A stretch of DNA of 64,000 bases from Vitellaria paradoxa (taxonomy: Eukaryota; Streptophyta; Magnoliopsida; Ericales; Sapotaceae), in NCBI GenBank assembly GCA_019916065.1, contig CM034233.1, forward strand, positions 15,293,009 through 15,357,008. Direction: 5' to 3'. Position numbers and translations under genes: made by a program. Position 1 is the stretch's first letter, and each line of letters opens with the position of its first letter. Below are positions 24,289-42,200 of this stretch, one piece after another. The notes under the pieces were generated by a model. That model searched no databases, was not told the DNA's origin, and saw only the letters and a program-made list of their open reading frames with translations.

Positions 24289-27232
24289 ACAATGTTAACA
24301 GTTGTTGACTTAATATTCCTAAACTAATAAACTTCCAATCTAGCTTCATACTTAATTTTTTCAACAATACCTTGGAAGGATGTGACGGTGCTACTGTAAA
24401 TTCTTGCATTTTTTTCAAGTTAGATATGATCAATTAGGCCTATCCAGGCAATCTTACAAATAATGCTGACAAACTCTGAAGGCACCCACTGCCCAGTCTA
24501 TTTCTCTTCCCCACCATTTCCTACTCTTGTGGACTAGTAATGAATCAATACTAACTAGAAGAGATTGAAGCAGTGAATGAGCAAAACTCATAACAAAACT
24601 ATAATATCCCCCACACTACCGAACATAAGCATAAAGGTGTATTCTTCTACCAAGGATATTTTGTTTTCCTCCCAGTGCGCAATGGTTAAAAATATTTAAC
24701 TGGCGCATTCTACTCCTACACAATTAAGAAAGCAATCTGAAGTAACATCAACACCTAAACATCAGGATTTCCGAATTATCTAATGCATAATAGAAAATAT
24801 TTCCAGTATCAACAGCACTAATTCAACAAGGGAGCTTACTGATAACAAGGAAAAGAAAAAAAAAAAAATGAACCCAAAGGTTGATAGGTACCTCCATTGA
24901 GCTTTAAGGAACAAAAATGAATTTCTCAAGAAAAGAAAACATGATTGGAAATTCTATATATTTCCAATTTGCACAGGAAACCTTCTCAGCCTGCTTGCAT
25001 TGATACTGCAGTGACATCCACAGAGAAACGTTATAAAAATTCTGGAGCTACTAAAATCTACAAATTTTTACACCATAGATACAAAATGGGGAAAAAATAA
25101 AAAGAAAAAAAAAAAAACAAATAGAAGATAAAATGAAACGAAAGAGGAGACGAGGGAAACAAGGTCAGTAGAGCCAATAGCTTGTCTTCCATACCTCCCG
25201 TGCATAATTAAAAGAGTCAGCGCAACAATTCCCCCCCCCCCCTTCTTCTCTTTGAGATCAATTAAAAGGTATGCATGCTTTACTCATCAGTTCAATGGAT
25301 AGAAGAAGAAGCTTCAAAGGGACCAATACAACAGTAGAGGAAATATACATGAAGTATGCGTATATTCTGGCCAGAATCTAGCCAAAAGAACAATGGCATC
25401 GGCACCAATTACGAGCATTACCATAGTTGCACAATCAGGACAAAACTGGCAACAACTACTACACAATGACTTCAACGCACTAAGTGTCCAAACTTAATGT
25501 TAGAACCACATACACTTCACATAACACATCCCACATAACCAAAGACACAAGATGAATGATATGTTTGTCCATACACATTACATAACACATCACATAACAC
25601 ACTAGCTTATTAACAGCAAGGACATTAATAACATTTCAGAGTTTGTCCATACACATTCAATAAATGATATGTTTCTAATTTGGTTATTCCTCACATTTGT
25701 TCATTTTTATGTAAATTAACCAAACTTTTACTACAACGTAGTCCAAACTAGCTAGTCAAAAAGCCCATGTAGAATTTCGTCATCCAGTTATTTATTATTA
25801 TTATTTTTTTTCCTTTCTCAAGTAGTAGATTGAAGGGAACCATCCAGGTTGATATGTCAGTGTAAAATTGAAATTTTTTCATCATCTTGAATAGTTATTC
25901 CAAAAGGTAGCAGATACAAGATACGGGTATTTTGTTGAAACACAATGCCCAAACATTAAATCCAGTTGCTAGTATTCTAATTATAATTTCCAAGGCAAAC
26001 TTTGGTCATTAGCTTTGATGGCCCCAACCAATAAAATAGAATTGCACCTCAACATGCCACACAAAACAACAAAGCAATTGCATTCAAAAATTTCCAAACC
26101 CCACCCCCCTCCAAAGAAAGCCTATTTAATTATAATAAAATCATTTATACACTAAACTTTAATTATCAAAAAAAAATACACTGTAATTTTAAATGCCATA
26201 ATTGTTGAGCAAACGCATTATAACATCACAATTTAACATTGCATGTGGATCTCAAAAACCATTCCATCATACGGAGGCATGGAGCCACATACAGTCACTG
26301 CATTGTATATTGTTTTGTTGATCGATTCATTTCATTAGAAAATCTCCTAAAAGTATATCACTGTCGTATAATCAATTTAAACACAAAATACTGTGTCACC
26401 TGTCTAATAACAAATACTTCATTATGGCAGAACCAAACACATGAGATTGAAGTGTGCAGATACATTTTGAACCTCCGTGCTACCATGATGTTGTATGAGG
26501 AGTATTTTGTCAAAAAAAAAAAAAAAAATCCAATTATAAAAAAGTTTAAATCTATAATATGACCACAAAACATGATCCAAGTACGACATTTGCAGATTTG
26601 GTCAAATTCTGACGCCAAATATCCAAATAAAACAAAATCCAAATATCTGGCTATATTCTGAAGCCAGGTTTGAATTGTTACCTTCAAAGTGGAATAGATT
26701 TGGTCAAATTCTTCATCAATGAAATGCTAAGGATGCCCCCTCCGCATTACACCAACCATCTCTTGCAAACACAATATGATGATTAAAAAAGGCAGAGCTA
26801 ATACTAGGCAGTAAATCCAAACTGTTTTGGTATTCAAACCCAAATTTAAGCTTTCAAGAGAATTGTTTACAATTTATCAATGAAAATATGTAACACAAGT
26901 TCAATTGAAACTTCTTCTCAGAGTAAAGGCCATTTTGCCACACCTTGCAAAGCATGCAGTGTCAGATATGCATTTAAATGACAGCCAAAGCTGAAGAAAC
27001 AAAACCAATCTGCCACAGATCTGATTGCACGGCAGGCAAAAGAATTATGTGTCCCCACCCAGGTTCTCAAGGGTGCCTGGTAAAAAAACAGTATGAACAA
27101 TTGCTTTGCAAACAATGTTTCCAACTTCCTTTTAATTGCGTGGCTCTCACCTCAATAGCTCAACCATGTTAATTGCAAGGAAGATTTTAGAAACCACCAG
27201 GTGGATCAAAGGTCCCCAGGTAGTCATTTCTC
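24289..27232. other. Spacer downstream of CDKG2
   Basis: Likely includes the CDKG2 3' untranslated region near 27000-27232; the rest shows no gene. A C10 tract lies at about 25231-25242. Short direct repeats (GTTTGTCCATACACATT and AATGATATGTTT, each twice) lie at 25553-25675. Open frames at 26239-26687 overlap on both strands and have no recognisable domain. Confidence 0.45.
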
Positions 27233-30727
<3,495 letters not shown>

Positions 30728-31156
30728 ATTTAGACATCGAAAGCCTCACACTCCTGATCGCAAACCCTACTTCCCGCTATTAAGCTCCTCTAAATTCGTC
30801 TATCTAACTCAACAATCACCCAATCAACCCCAAAAAATTAAAATAAAAAAGAAAAGGAATGATTGAAGAATCCTGAATGAAATAATCACAACCTCACAAC
30901 CCGACACCCCAAATCCAATCAAGGCAGGACCAATAACAAACACTGGAATTAAACACAAAACTACTGGATAACCATTCAAAAAAACTTCAATTTTATGCTC
31001 TGAAGCTCCAAATTTTACGAAGACATAGAAGGGTATCGAGTGCGAAACCCTTGGAAAACGAAAACAAACTAAGAGACGATGCCAAAAAAAAAACCCTAGA
31101 AACTGTCGATAGATATTCCAACCTCTCTTGGGCGAATTGGGGTTGGAGAGGCTTAC

Positions 31157-32787
31157 GAGTGAAGCGCTGCAGTTGATAGGGATAGAATTAGAAATGGCGG
31201 CGATTGCTGCTTCTCTACGTTAAGAAAATCCCAAAATCAGCAGTGAGAAAAAGAGGAAGAAGCAGCGAAAAGTCACCGGACAATGGAAGCAGTGTACGCG
31301 GCGCGGCGGAATGATTCGTTTGGATTCTTTAACCTTTATTTGTTTATTCAGTAATTAGGTTTAAATCCTCAATGTTTGCATGATTCTCATTTGCCTCCCC
31401 TGCTTTTTCATTATTATATAACTGTTCTCTTTTTCTTTTATTTCTTTATTTTTTCCCTTTTTTTCATCACCGTATTTCTTTTTTCCCTTCAAACTTTAGG
31501 TTTGTTCCCTAATATTTACTAATTTGAGTATTCCTAGGTCCACTGAAAACTCACTCGTTTATTAATTCAAGAAGTTCTAAGAATTAATTAAAGTATTTAC
31601 AATCTGAATCAAACACAATCTTAATTTGTCAGGAAAAAATTCTATCTCGCTATACTCTCCTTTAGTTTTGAATTTTTTTTTTTAATTTCAAATTATCATT
31701 TTGTTTTGTGGAGAGGAGAAAATGAAAAATGAAATGGTTTCTCCTCTCGCTTGGTTTCTTGGTCTGAGAAGAAATAAAGACAAACAGTAAGTTGGATAAT
31801 ACTTTATTTTCTTTCTAAGATTGTAAATGTTTTTTGCCCCAGATCAACGTGGTTATGAAATAACTAAAATCCCTTTCAGAAACATCCTTTCAAGTTTTTA
31901 AATTGGTAAGTGCAATTTTTAACAATTTTTGCTCAATTACTCGTTTGGCAATTTTTCAATTTTATTAACTTTTTACTCAATTTTTTAATTTTTCTTAATT
32001 TTTTATCAAACAACAAAAGTTACTAAAGATTGTTAATTTTTCTTTTTCAACTTTGTATTAAATAGCCAAAAAATTACAAAAATAAAAAGTTAACTATTAG
32101 TCAAAGTTAAAATATTATTTTTATAATATTTACCTCTTTATTTTTTATTATATGCCTTTCTCCCCCTTAAGTAACCAAAATTTAAAATTTTTCATCACGA
32201 TGACTAATTTTAATTTTTTATGCATTTGATAGAACATTTTGCATTTTTTAACTAATTTTGGTTGTTTGGTGAAACATTTATAACTTTTTACTATAATCTT
32301 TTATCAAATTACTATTATAATCATTTTTTTCTTTAACATAATTACTCACTTTTTTTTAACTAATATAAGGTAAAAAATTTAATTACACGGTGTTCTTAAG
32401 ATGATTGGAAAAGTCCAATGGCTTAAAAATTGTGGTTTGCCAAATGATAAAAAAAATAAAATAAAATAAAATAAAATTTTTAAAAGTTGTTAAAAATAAA
32501 TTACCAAATGGGGACTTAATTTGTCTTAAGAATTAAAAGCTGGAAACTACCATAATTAATGGGGATTGAAAGAAAAGTTTAAAAAGGCTTATAGGTGATG
32601 GAAAACATCTCCAGACAGAGCAGCTGCATCAGTCGGTTCAAATCAGTGGCATATTTCACATGCTGAATTACCACAGTGAAACCAACCCCAGGACGGCAAC
32701 TCTCAAGAGTGAACACAGCAACAAAAATTTGCATCAAACACGGAGTGAAATAACTAGTAGAAGTAGAAGTAGAAGGAGGTAGCTAAG
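31157..32787. other. Spacer between remorin and CDKG2
   Basis: The part near 31160-31320 is probably the CDKG2 leader and promoter; 32600-32787 is probably the remorin 3' untranslated region. Between them is AT-rich DNA resembling worn transposon sequence (for example 31900-32520), without paired termini. No TATA box could be assigned. Confidence 0.4.
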
Positions 32788-34171
32788 CTACCAGCAGAAG
32801 GAAGGCAGCTTGAAAGAGAAGGAAGATGGAAGGTGACCGGTCCTCCGTTTGTAATCTGCACGCTCAGAAGTCTTAATGGCCTTTTCATTTAGCTTAGACT
32901 CCGCGTTTGCGCGCTTCTCTTCAGCTATTCTGCTTGTTGCAGCAAGTTTGTTTGTCAGTCTCTCTTGTGCTCGAGCTTTCAACCTTTCAGCCTTCACCTG
33001 TAAGCACAAACAAATTGAGATTTAGAACCCATAATTTTGTAAGGAACACTCTTTAAGTTAATTGGGCCTCATTTTTGCTAACTCACAATCACTTGAGAGT
33101 ATTTGCTAGAATTATGGGTAGATTAATGGAACCTAATCGAGTGATAGAGTCTCCAATTGGGATTTTGAAGTATATACCTCCATTCTCCTCATGTCCATTT
33201 CAGCTTTCCTCTTCTCGTGATTTTCCCAGGCTTGGATCTTCACCTCTTCACGCTTAAACCTGCAGGCACACAATACAAAATATCAGATTAATTCATTTTA
33301 GACCAGTAGTACCAGCCACGACAATGTAGGGAAATCTCATCTTGCTCCAACATCAAAAGTTTTCAAGAGATCTTATGATACGAGCAGAAGGCAGAACTAT
33401 TCTTCACCTTGCCACGTATTTAGCACGTTCAGCCTCATCCCAAGCCATTGCTCGGGCTTCCAGGGAATCGAGCTTCTTAGCTTGCTCCAAATCCCTGTTC
33501 TCAGATCCTCTGCCAGAACCAGCTTCTTGCAAGTAGTCTCGACTACTTCGACAACTTTGAGGCAGAGGCACCCTATTTTGGGTCCTTACTGGAGTGGTGG
33601 ACCCTGAAGAAATTGGGCTCCTTGCGGCTCTAATGGGGGTGCCAGTTCTTGAAGGCTCTTGGCTTGCAATTGGGGTCATCTCTGTCCCCATGTCCCTAAC
33701 ACAAATCGATCTAACAGCTGATTCCAAATTCAGCTGGGAAGGTTTGTTGATTCGCCAAATCGACTCTTCTTCGCAATCCTGCACTGCCTTCTTAGTGGTC
33801 TCCTCCACTATGAATTGGGCTGAATCTGCGGAGCCAGGGAATAATCTATAATTTTCCTCTCCATCTCCTTCGGGATCTTCACCGCTGGAAAGAACAGGGG
33901 GAGTTATCAATCTCCTGTCGTCGGCATTCGAATTCCTCGGTTTGTTTTTGGATTGATTCCTCTCTCCCCCTCCTCTTGATAAGTTCACCAGCCATTTTTG
34001 TGCATCATCCCACTTGGAAGGTGTGGGTTTTCCCAGTGCTGTTCTTGAATGAGAAGCACGATTTTTTGGCCCATTTCCTTTGTGGAAGTCGAAGTTAATG
34101 GCACTGCAACTTGGAATCTCCTTTGGTGCTGGTCCATAGTTCAAGCACCTCCTATCCTCTATGCCTCTCAT
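32788..34171 (-). CDS. Remorin family protein (Remorin_C)
   Basis: Three exons on the minus strand: 34171-33408, 33259-33178 and 32997-32788, giving 351 aa. The variable N-terminal region has the motif TPSKWDDAQKWL, conserved in the long-remorin group, and a Ser/Pro-rich stretch (RAARSPISSGSTTPV). The C-terminal Remorin_C domain (about 235-345) is highly charged coiled coil: WDEAERAKYVARFKREE, KIQAWENHEKRKAEMDMRRME and KAERLKARAQERLTNKLA. The tail SSFSFKLPSFCW is short and hydrophobic, as in the remorin membrane anchor. The frame is open 11 codons further but begins with GTG, so I used the ATG at 34171. Remorins organise plasma-membrane nanodomains and plasmodesmata (family knowledge). Length and position next to CDKG2 match Arabidopsis At1g67590. 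Confidence 0.94.
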
Positions 34172-34801
34172 TTTTCCACGAAACCAAACTCTGATATCTC
34201 TCACAACAACTATGCACCAAAAAAAAAAAAAAAAACCTCAACCCACTATGCTTGTATGAAAAATGTCACAACCCAGATCTTCAAATTGGATTGATATGAA
34301 TTCCATACTGAGAAAAGCTGGAGACTTCCTCTCCTTCCAAGTAGCCACCACCATTGCCATATTTTGTTACAGGTAACTAAAAAAAGGCAATGAAACACGC
34401 AAGCAGAAGATATATGTATTTATCTACCTATCTATCTGAGGCTCTGAGCTCTTAGCAAGTTAGCAATGAAACAATTTATGAAAACCCAGAAAATAAAAGA
34501 CCTATCTAGGGAGTAGAAACCCTCAAATTAACCCAGTAATGAAGAGGAAGAACTAAAGGCTAGAAATTTGAGAGAACCCAAAATCTAAAAGCTCTGACCT
34601 CTTGTATATGTTCATACACTTGAAGAAGAAAGTTCACAGAAATAACGGTGAACACAAAACCCAATCAGGCACTGCTTTTCTGAACAATAAAAGCAAGTGT
34701 TCCAGGGAATAAAACCTCGATGGAGACCATGGGTTTTTGAGATTGGCCAAAATGACGATCAGACCCGTTGTAAAAGTTAATAAATAAATAAATAAATAAA
34801 A

Positions 34802-35855
34802 TAGTGTCCGTTTGGCAACGCTGTTATTTTTATGTTGTTATTTTTTTGTTGTCGTTTTTTATTTTTTATTTTTTTGTTACCGTTTATTTTTTCTAAAATT
34901 AAAACTGAAATTGCGCTTAAAAATACAAGTTTATTTATAATTTATAATTTTTTATTTTAGAAAAATATTTAATTTTATTAGTTTTAAAAAATTAATAAAA
35001 ATTAATAAAATATATTTTATATTAATTTAATTTAATTAATATAATTAATTAAATTAAAACAGTAAATTATTTATTATCATCATTTAATTTAATAAATATA
35101 AAATATATTAAAATATATTATTTATTAAAAAAATTTAATAAAATATATTTCGTATTAAATAAAAAATTAAATTATATTCATTATTAAATTAAATTATTTA
35201 TTTTTAAATTAATTAAATTCATTTAATTATTTATTAAAATAATGTAATAAAATATATTTTATATAAATTAAATTAATTAAATCACAAATAATTTAATATA
35301 ATTATGATATTTATTTAAAATAATTTAATAATAATTATTAAATTAAATTAAAAATTAATTTAATTTAATTATGTATTATTAATTATTTTATATAAATTAA
35401 TTTAATTATTAAATTAAATAAATTAATTATGATATTTATTTCAGATAACTTAGTAATAATTAATTATTAAATTAAATTAAATTAATTAATTTAGTTTTAT
35501 TATTTATTAAAAATAACTTATATTAATTTATATAATTAACTTAATTTATTGAATTTAATTATATTATTTATTAAAATAACTTATTTTAATAAAATATTTG
35601 AATAAAATAATTTATTTTTATGTAATGTAACAAAAATAGATAAAGTTTTAAAATTGACAAAATATTGGTAACAGAAAAGAAAATCAGAGTGAAAACACAT
35701 TTTTTCTGTTTACATTTTTCTATTTATGTTTTTATTTTTTTTGAAAACAAGAAAACGTAAACAAATTTATCAAATATATTTTTGTTATGAGTTTACAAAA
35801 TTTTAAAAATTTAAAAAAAAATAAAAAATAAAAACATTACTAAACGTGGGTTTAG
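34802..35855. mobile_element. 1.05-kb AT-rich MITE-like element (TSD TAG)
   Basis: Element 34805-35852 has imperfect inverted ends (TGTCCGTTTGGCAACG on the left; AACCCACGTTTAGTAATG on the right, reverse-complemented). TAG flanks it at 34802-34804 and 35853-35855. The interior is almost pure A/T (AATTAAATTAATT) with no coding capacity. Both edges resemble parts of 4600-5240. It sits upstream of the remorin gene (about 630 bp from its ATG). Confidence 0.65.
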
Positions 35856-37644
35856 CATGTTCATGGTTAAAAGAAACAGGAAACGGCCAGAATGGGCACG
35901 GCGAGAATTGCATAAATTAATTAACACCCTTTTGCGTTGGAAATGGTGGACTTTTTATTGCATAAAGATGTGTTATCTTCACTCACTTGTATACGGAATC
36001 TTGGGACCGGTTTCAGAGGCACCTCCATAAATACCATATTGTCCTGCACTGGCCCTCCTCTCTCTCCATCTCCATAGGGCGTGCTTAACCAAATAACGAT
36101 AAAAATGGATAACTTGATGTTTAAGTCACTGGTAGGTTTCAAAATTGAAGTCAAGCGTGCTATTTCCTAAACTTTCCGAAATTAAATGGCAGTAACAAGT
36201 CTACGTCAACTCGAGGGCTATTTTTGGAAGCATGGATCTTTGGAAAGAAAAAATAAATAAATAAATAAAATTACAGGTTCATATAAATTTTTTTATGCTT
36301 AATTAAATAAATTTTTTAAAAATATACTTTTTTTCTTAATTTCTCTTTTTGATGGCCCAGAAATCTATCTCACCGTTTGTTTTTTATTTTACTTTTCATA
36401 TCATTTTACTTCTTTACCATTTTTCTTTCTTTATTATTATTATTATTATTTTATCTTTTGGTTGTTTCAACGTATACATGTAGGAATGTAACCATTTTTT
36501 TTTATTTTTTTAGGAAAAAAAGTAAATAAGAAATTACGAATGACTTACAATTTTTAAAATAAGTAATACTACACTTACACATTTTTATTTACACCATTCT
36601 TACACCTTACGGGTCATGACCAGTATAATTTATTCAAAATCGTCACAGTCGCACAGAGAATGTGACATTTAACGATTGTGATGATTTTAAATAGAATATA
36701 TTGACTATAACCCGTCATGACCAATAAGATATAAGAAATATATAAATAAAAAGGTGCAAGTATAATATTACTATTCTAAAATATCATCATACTTGATTTC
36801 CATTTTAGAGTCACTCTAATATTTTTAAAATTACGTTTTGAAATACTGTTGTCCTTCAAACGGCCAGCAGTTAGGCAAGGGGTGACACGTGGACGGCTGA
36901 GATTACAAAGTGTGTCAGGGCTCCGATGCACGTTGGCCCCCCTCCCCCAATTGAAGTATAACAAGGGTTCTGAGAGTTTCACGCTGTTCAAGATGGGCTT
37001 ACAATTGGGTCCGACTTTGACTGATTTGGGTTTCTGATTCTTGGCCTTATTCAATCACCGTCGTTATTCACTATCAGTGCCCACTTCTTCAGGGGGCAAT
37101 TAATCAACCCGACATCAGAGAGGGCCCCATGCTAGACAAGGGCTTTTGATGGCCCTAACTTGTTTATGTCGAGAAGGTTTTGAGTGGTAAAAATTAAAAA
37201 TAAAGTGAGATGAATTATAAAATTTAAATTTATACGGTAAAATAAAAAATTAATAATTTTTAAATATTTTTATAAATTTTTTAAAAATTTAAGCACGCTA
37301 AACGCAGTTTTTGTGGCCCATTTGCGTTGTCAAGTGCATTTTGTCTGTGCGGTACCTGTCTTTCAGTTCCAAAAATATATATATATATATATATATGTAT
37401 ACATATATATGATATCTGTCTTTTTTCTTTGTTTTTGTTTCAACAAACTCAATTATTACAATTACAGTAGATTACCATCATTCGGATCGCAATCTTTCAA
37501 AGAGTGAGGGCCAAGTGTACCTCGTTGCTCCTCGCATTATATTCCATTTTTAGGCTTTAAAAAAAAAAAATTGAAGAGTCTTTTTGGTGTAATTTCTGCG
37601 TACTAATAACGTTTTTGGTAAAAAGATGCCTTAAGGAAAGTCAT
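35856..37644. other. Intergenic spacer
   Basis: Contains AT-rich DNA, an (ATT)n tract at about 36433-36451, a GC-richer island at about 36840-37010 of unknown origin, and an (AT)n microsatellite at 37375-37395. Overlapping short frames at 36776-37054 on both strands have no recognisable domain. No gene supported. Confidence 0.45.
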
Positions 37645-37999
37645 TTCGGGCGTTTGAACGGTGAAAAGTGATTAAAATTTAGAAAAAAAAGTAAAAAATA
37701 TCAGTTATTTTTTAGTATTTAGAAGACTAATTAAAAATGATCAAAATAATCCGTTAGAACGATACAAAGTAAATCGTTCTAATGTTTTTGGTCAAAAAAT
37801 AGTACAAAAAGATAACAAATGTTAAAAAAGTGAGAAAAAGTAAGTAATTTTTTTGTAACTTTTTGTAAAAGTTTGTAAAATTTAATTTTTGAAAATAAAC
37901 ACATAAAAAATAAAAATGATACAAATTGATAAAAATAGGTAAATATTTGTAATTTTTTATAACTTTATGTGATTTTTGGCCTAGTCAGACGAGGCCTTC
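37645..37999. mobile_element. 349-bp MITE (TSD TTC)
   Basis: Element 37648-37996 begins GGGCGTTTGAACGGTG and ends CAGACGAGGCC, with TTC on both sides (37645-37647, 37997-37999). It contains the inverted pair TCCGTTAGAACGAT / ATCGTTCTAA. Size, termini and 3-bp duplication agree with the family A elements although the interior differs. Confidence 0.75.
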
Positions 38000-38124
38000 A
38001 TAAAAAAAAGTTGAAAAAAATAGTGTTTGATGAAAATAATTGAGTTATACTAAGTAATAATAAGTAGTAAATAAAATAAATATACCTAATAAATAAATAA
38101 TAACTTTTTTAACTTGAAACTACT

Positions 38125-38268
38125 ATAGGTGCATTTTGAGTGACAAAAATTGAGATAAATTATGAGTTCGTAATTTGTATAGTGTGATAAAAAATCAATA
38201 ACTTTTAGAGTTTTTCAATATTTTTTACCGTTTTTTAAAATTTTTTATCACTCCAAACAAAACTTATA
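38125..38268. mobile_element. MITE family D, copy 3 (TSD ATA)
   Basis: Element 38128-38265 (138 bp) runs from GGTGCATTTTGAGTGACAAA to TTTTATCACTCCAAACAAAAC. ATA flanks it at 38125-38127 and 38266-38268. It shares AGATAAATTATGAGTTCGTAAT with the copies at 14570 and 24159. A second, rougher relative is at about 38693-38889. Confidence 0.7.
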
Positions 38269-38644
38269 TATAAAGATAATATATATATATATATATATAT
38301 AAAATATTAAAATTTAAATTTAAGATGTTTTTTAATTGATTTATATTGGGAAGCTCATTCTATAGAAGTCACCTTGAGTTAGCTCCTCCACACTAAAATT
38401 TCAAGAAATGAGCTCACACTTGAATCATTTTATATGATATTCCCAAAAAATTCTAAAAATGCCATTAGAAGGTTATTTCGAATTGAAAAGCACTTTTTAA
38501 GGAGTTTGTCAGATGAGCACATAATCTTTTCTTAGATTTTTTTTTAATAATATTAAGCAATAGAAAAAATTTCTACCCATATCATAAGAAAATATTTAAT
38601 AAAAAGTTTGTAAAAAAATTATTTCTCTACTTTTTATGGACTTA

Positions 38645-38675
<31 letters not shown>

Positions 38676-39137
38676 TATTATTATAACCACCTAAGTTTCG
38701 TTTAAAGTGACAAAAAACTCTAAAAAATAGTGAAAATATTGAAAAATTCTAAAAATTATTCACTAAAAACTCTAAAAAATAGTAAAAATATTGAAAATTT
38801 CTAAAAGTTATTCACCTTTTATTTCACTGTACAAATTATGAATTTTTAATTTATCTCATTTTATTTTATTTTTTGTCACTGTAAACACACTTTTAATTAC
38901 ACATAGGTAGAATATTCTGACCAATTTTACTATAGTAGCCGCGGCAGGGTCACAGATTAATTAATGCTGAAGATGGTTTAGGTGTAAATAAGTTAAAAGA
39001 AATAACCCTTTCTTTATTGCATCAGACATTGCAGGCAAACAATAAAGTCTCCATCTCTCGAATTAATGTACCACTGTTCGAAGCGACAACAAATTAAACC
39101 CACCCCCATTCCCATATTTGTGAAACAATTCTATATG

Positions 39138-39168
<31 letters not shown>

Positions 39169-39205
39169 GTAAGATAATGGGATGGAGATCTGGAGAGATT
39201 CTCCT

Positions 39206-42200
39206 TTAGCTGACGGACCCAACAATCAAATGGCCAATTGTTGCGATGACGAGTCCAAGCAATGCACCGGCGACAACCTGCGAATACAACTCCCAACTCG
39301 GAAAAATATATAATTTCAAACCTTACAAAGAGCGGTCTCCAAGCAGTAAAAAGTTGTTTTATTGCACTACGAGAATTATGAGGTCGAGTCTTAAATAATC
39401 AAACGTCTCTCAATTTACAGAAAAAGGGCTAATGCATTTTATTCTCTTTAAATTCTACCATTCAAGAAAGACTTTACGCAATTGTTTTAATTATACATCA
39501 ATACCAACGTGTAAGAGGTGATTGTTTCGAGAGAGAGGTTAAAGAGGATTGAGGATTCAATACCCTTCTTCGAATTAGTGACAGATTTAGGGGACAATCC
39601 TCCATCAAGTTTTGAAAATTATTTGAATTAGTAAAAATTTTAAATATCTCCCCCCCTTCCCCTAATTTTTATTTATTTTTTTCAATAACTTCTCATTTAC
39701 AAAACTTCTAATTAACTCTTGTTGGTAATTTTTTAATCTTACCCTCTCAAGTATTAAATTCTAAATTTGTCAAAGGAGAAAAGAGACCGTATAATTGGGG
39801 GAAAAAAAAGACTAATTTAAAGACTGTATAATTTAACTTGTAAAAATACTTTTAATGTCTATTTCGTATATAAAATCTGATATGTATATCGAGAGAATGC
39901 ATTTTAAATATTGTATATATTTTTTCTATTAATTCAAATTTATTTTACTTACCAAAAAAAATTTTTGATGTGATTATTTTGACCATTTATACATAGGTCC
40001 CATTTGGAGTAAGAAAAAATAAGATAAATTGAGATAAAATGTGGTTTGGGGTTGATTTTGACATTTTTTTTTTCTGAAAAAGCACAAACCGTGGGAACGA
40101 TTTTCCAAATCCGTTCTCACGGATTCAAAAAAATTCACAAAAAATAGCGACAATCTTACTCGTTTGAAAGATTTCGTTACGAAGAATATGGTTGTATAAA
40201 AAATTTACACATTCAGTTAACCTACTTTCAGATTTTTTATTTTTTTAGTAAAATATTGAAATTTTTTGAAATTCGTAATGACGGAAAAATTAGAGATAGA
40301 AGAGTTGTTGGAGATTTATAGAGTTAGTTTGTGATGCCGAATGCAGCCATATAGTATTGAAGTTGTTAATCTAACTAGGAAATAATAAGCTAATTTCAAA
40401 TAATCAAATAAAACCAACGGAGTGTATGAAAATAAGAATGAAGGGAATTATCGAAAGCGAAAACCTGAAGAGGGGTGTGCCCAAGAAGCTCACGCAGTGG
40501 CCTGCTCTCAGCCAGAGGGTGTTCTGCCGGAAGTCCGTACACAATTTGGTTCAAAACCTGGGAAGAATTGTCAAACATGCCTTAAATTTAACTCTACGAC
40601 AAGTTTGAAAAATCATTTTTTTTCATTATTTAATGTCATTAAATGAAAAGGACAGCATTAGACCTCAGCTTGGCGTCCAGCCTGTAATCTTACACCAACT
40701 GCGTCATGCATCACCTGCCATAAACAATCCGCATACATTAAAAACTCCATAAAGTAATTACAGAGACAGAGAGAGAGAGAGAGAGAGAGAGTGAGAGAGA
40801 GAGCCTTTGCATGGAGATGAAGGCCAATGGCATTGAATTTGACAATATGTGGGCCCCACAAATTAATGTTTATTAGAAAATAAAAAAAAAAGGTTGGACT
40901 AACAATCTGATTGTACTGCTAATTAACCTTTAGATTCGGGAATCACTAATGTTATGTTTGGTCGGTCAAAATTTATTAAAAGTTATTAAATTTTAATTAT
41001 TTTTTATTTTTTTAATAAAATTTTAACATATATCATTTTTATGTCACATTTTTTTATTTTTACTGTATTTTTTCATCTCTTCCAAACAATCAATACGCAA
41101 GGTTTGACGAGGAGGATAGTACATGAGGTTTTATATAAATTTTTTTTTTTACAAAATTATTTTTTTAGTATTTTATTTGTAAAATATAGAGTGTGAGAAG
41201 AGATATAATTTGATAGAAAAGTTGATAAAAATAATTTTGAATAATTGAATCTTGTGGTGTAACAATTTAGAGAATGAAAATATACAATACCACACTCTCG
41301 AAAGCTTTGTTTGGGAAGAGCAATTTTTGGCAACTCAATTTTTTTATCTTTTTTTCTAAAATAATTAAATTTTTCTTCTCACAATTTAAATATCTTTTAA
41401 ACCATGAAGAGAACAAATGTCTAATTAACAAAAAGTTAAAAAATTAATTTTTTTTCTCTTCCTAAACACAAAAAGTTAACTTTTTATTTTGTCAAATTAA
41501 TCCTGAGTATTATATATCTCTTATTTTAGGAATATAATATCCAGACCTAATTATTCGTGAAAATTTGATCAACCAAACATAGTTATGATAGACTTTACAG
41601 ATTGATAATTCAATTTTTCGTACTATATCTCATAATCAAATATAACCTTCCGACTTATATATCTGGATCAAACCACATTCTAATTTAATGGTTAAAAATT
41701 AATCTTTTCTCTTATCTTATCTTATTTATTTATTTATTTATTTATTTTTATTATTTCTTAACTAAACATGGTATAAATAATTTAATATAAAATATAATCA
41801 CATCCCTCTATATAATTTTTTTTTGGTAAGTATCCCTCTATATAATTTCATACATTATCATATTATTTATCTCCTATTTTCATTCCCACAAACAAACATA
41901 CCCTCGGGGCTATGACATTCGTCGATTATACATTTGGTAGATAAAAAATTGCCAAAAGAAACTTGAAGAAGAGTGAAAAAGATCATACGACACACGCTAA
42001 GATGAATGCAGTAGCAAACAATGATCCCTCAAAGCCATCTTGGAAACCAACAGCCGCAGCCAAAGCAGTGACAGTTGCAGAATGAGAAGATGGCATCCCA
42101 CCAGATCCGACAAGTTGCTTAAAATCCCAACGTCTTTCCTTATGCCTGCAACATGTATCAAGAATTATGACTGGTTGTGTTTGGATTAAATATTTGCTAA

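Noticed and set aside
26239..26687. Overlapping ~107-109 codon frames on both strands
   Set aside because: AT-driven composition, no domain, and mutual overlap; more likely spacer.
40396..40646. Plus-strand open frames over exon 4 of the DUF212 gene
   Set aside because: They are shadows of the real minus-strand exon, which carries the conserved residues and splice sites.
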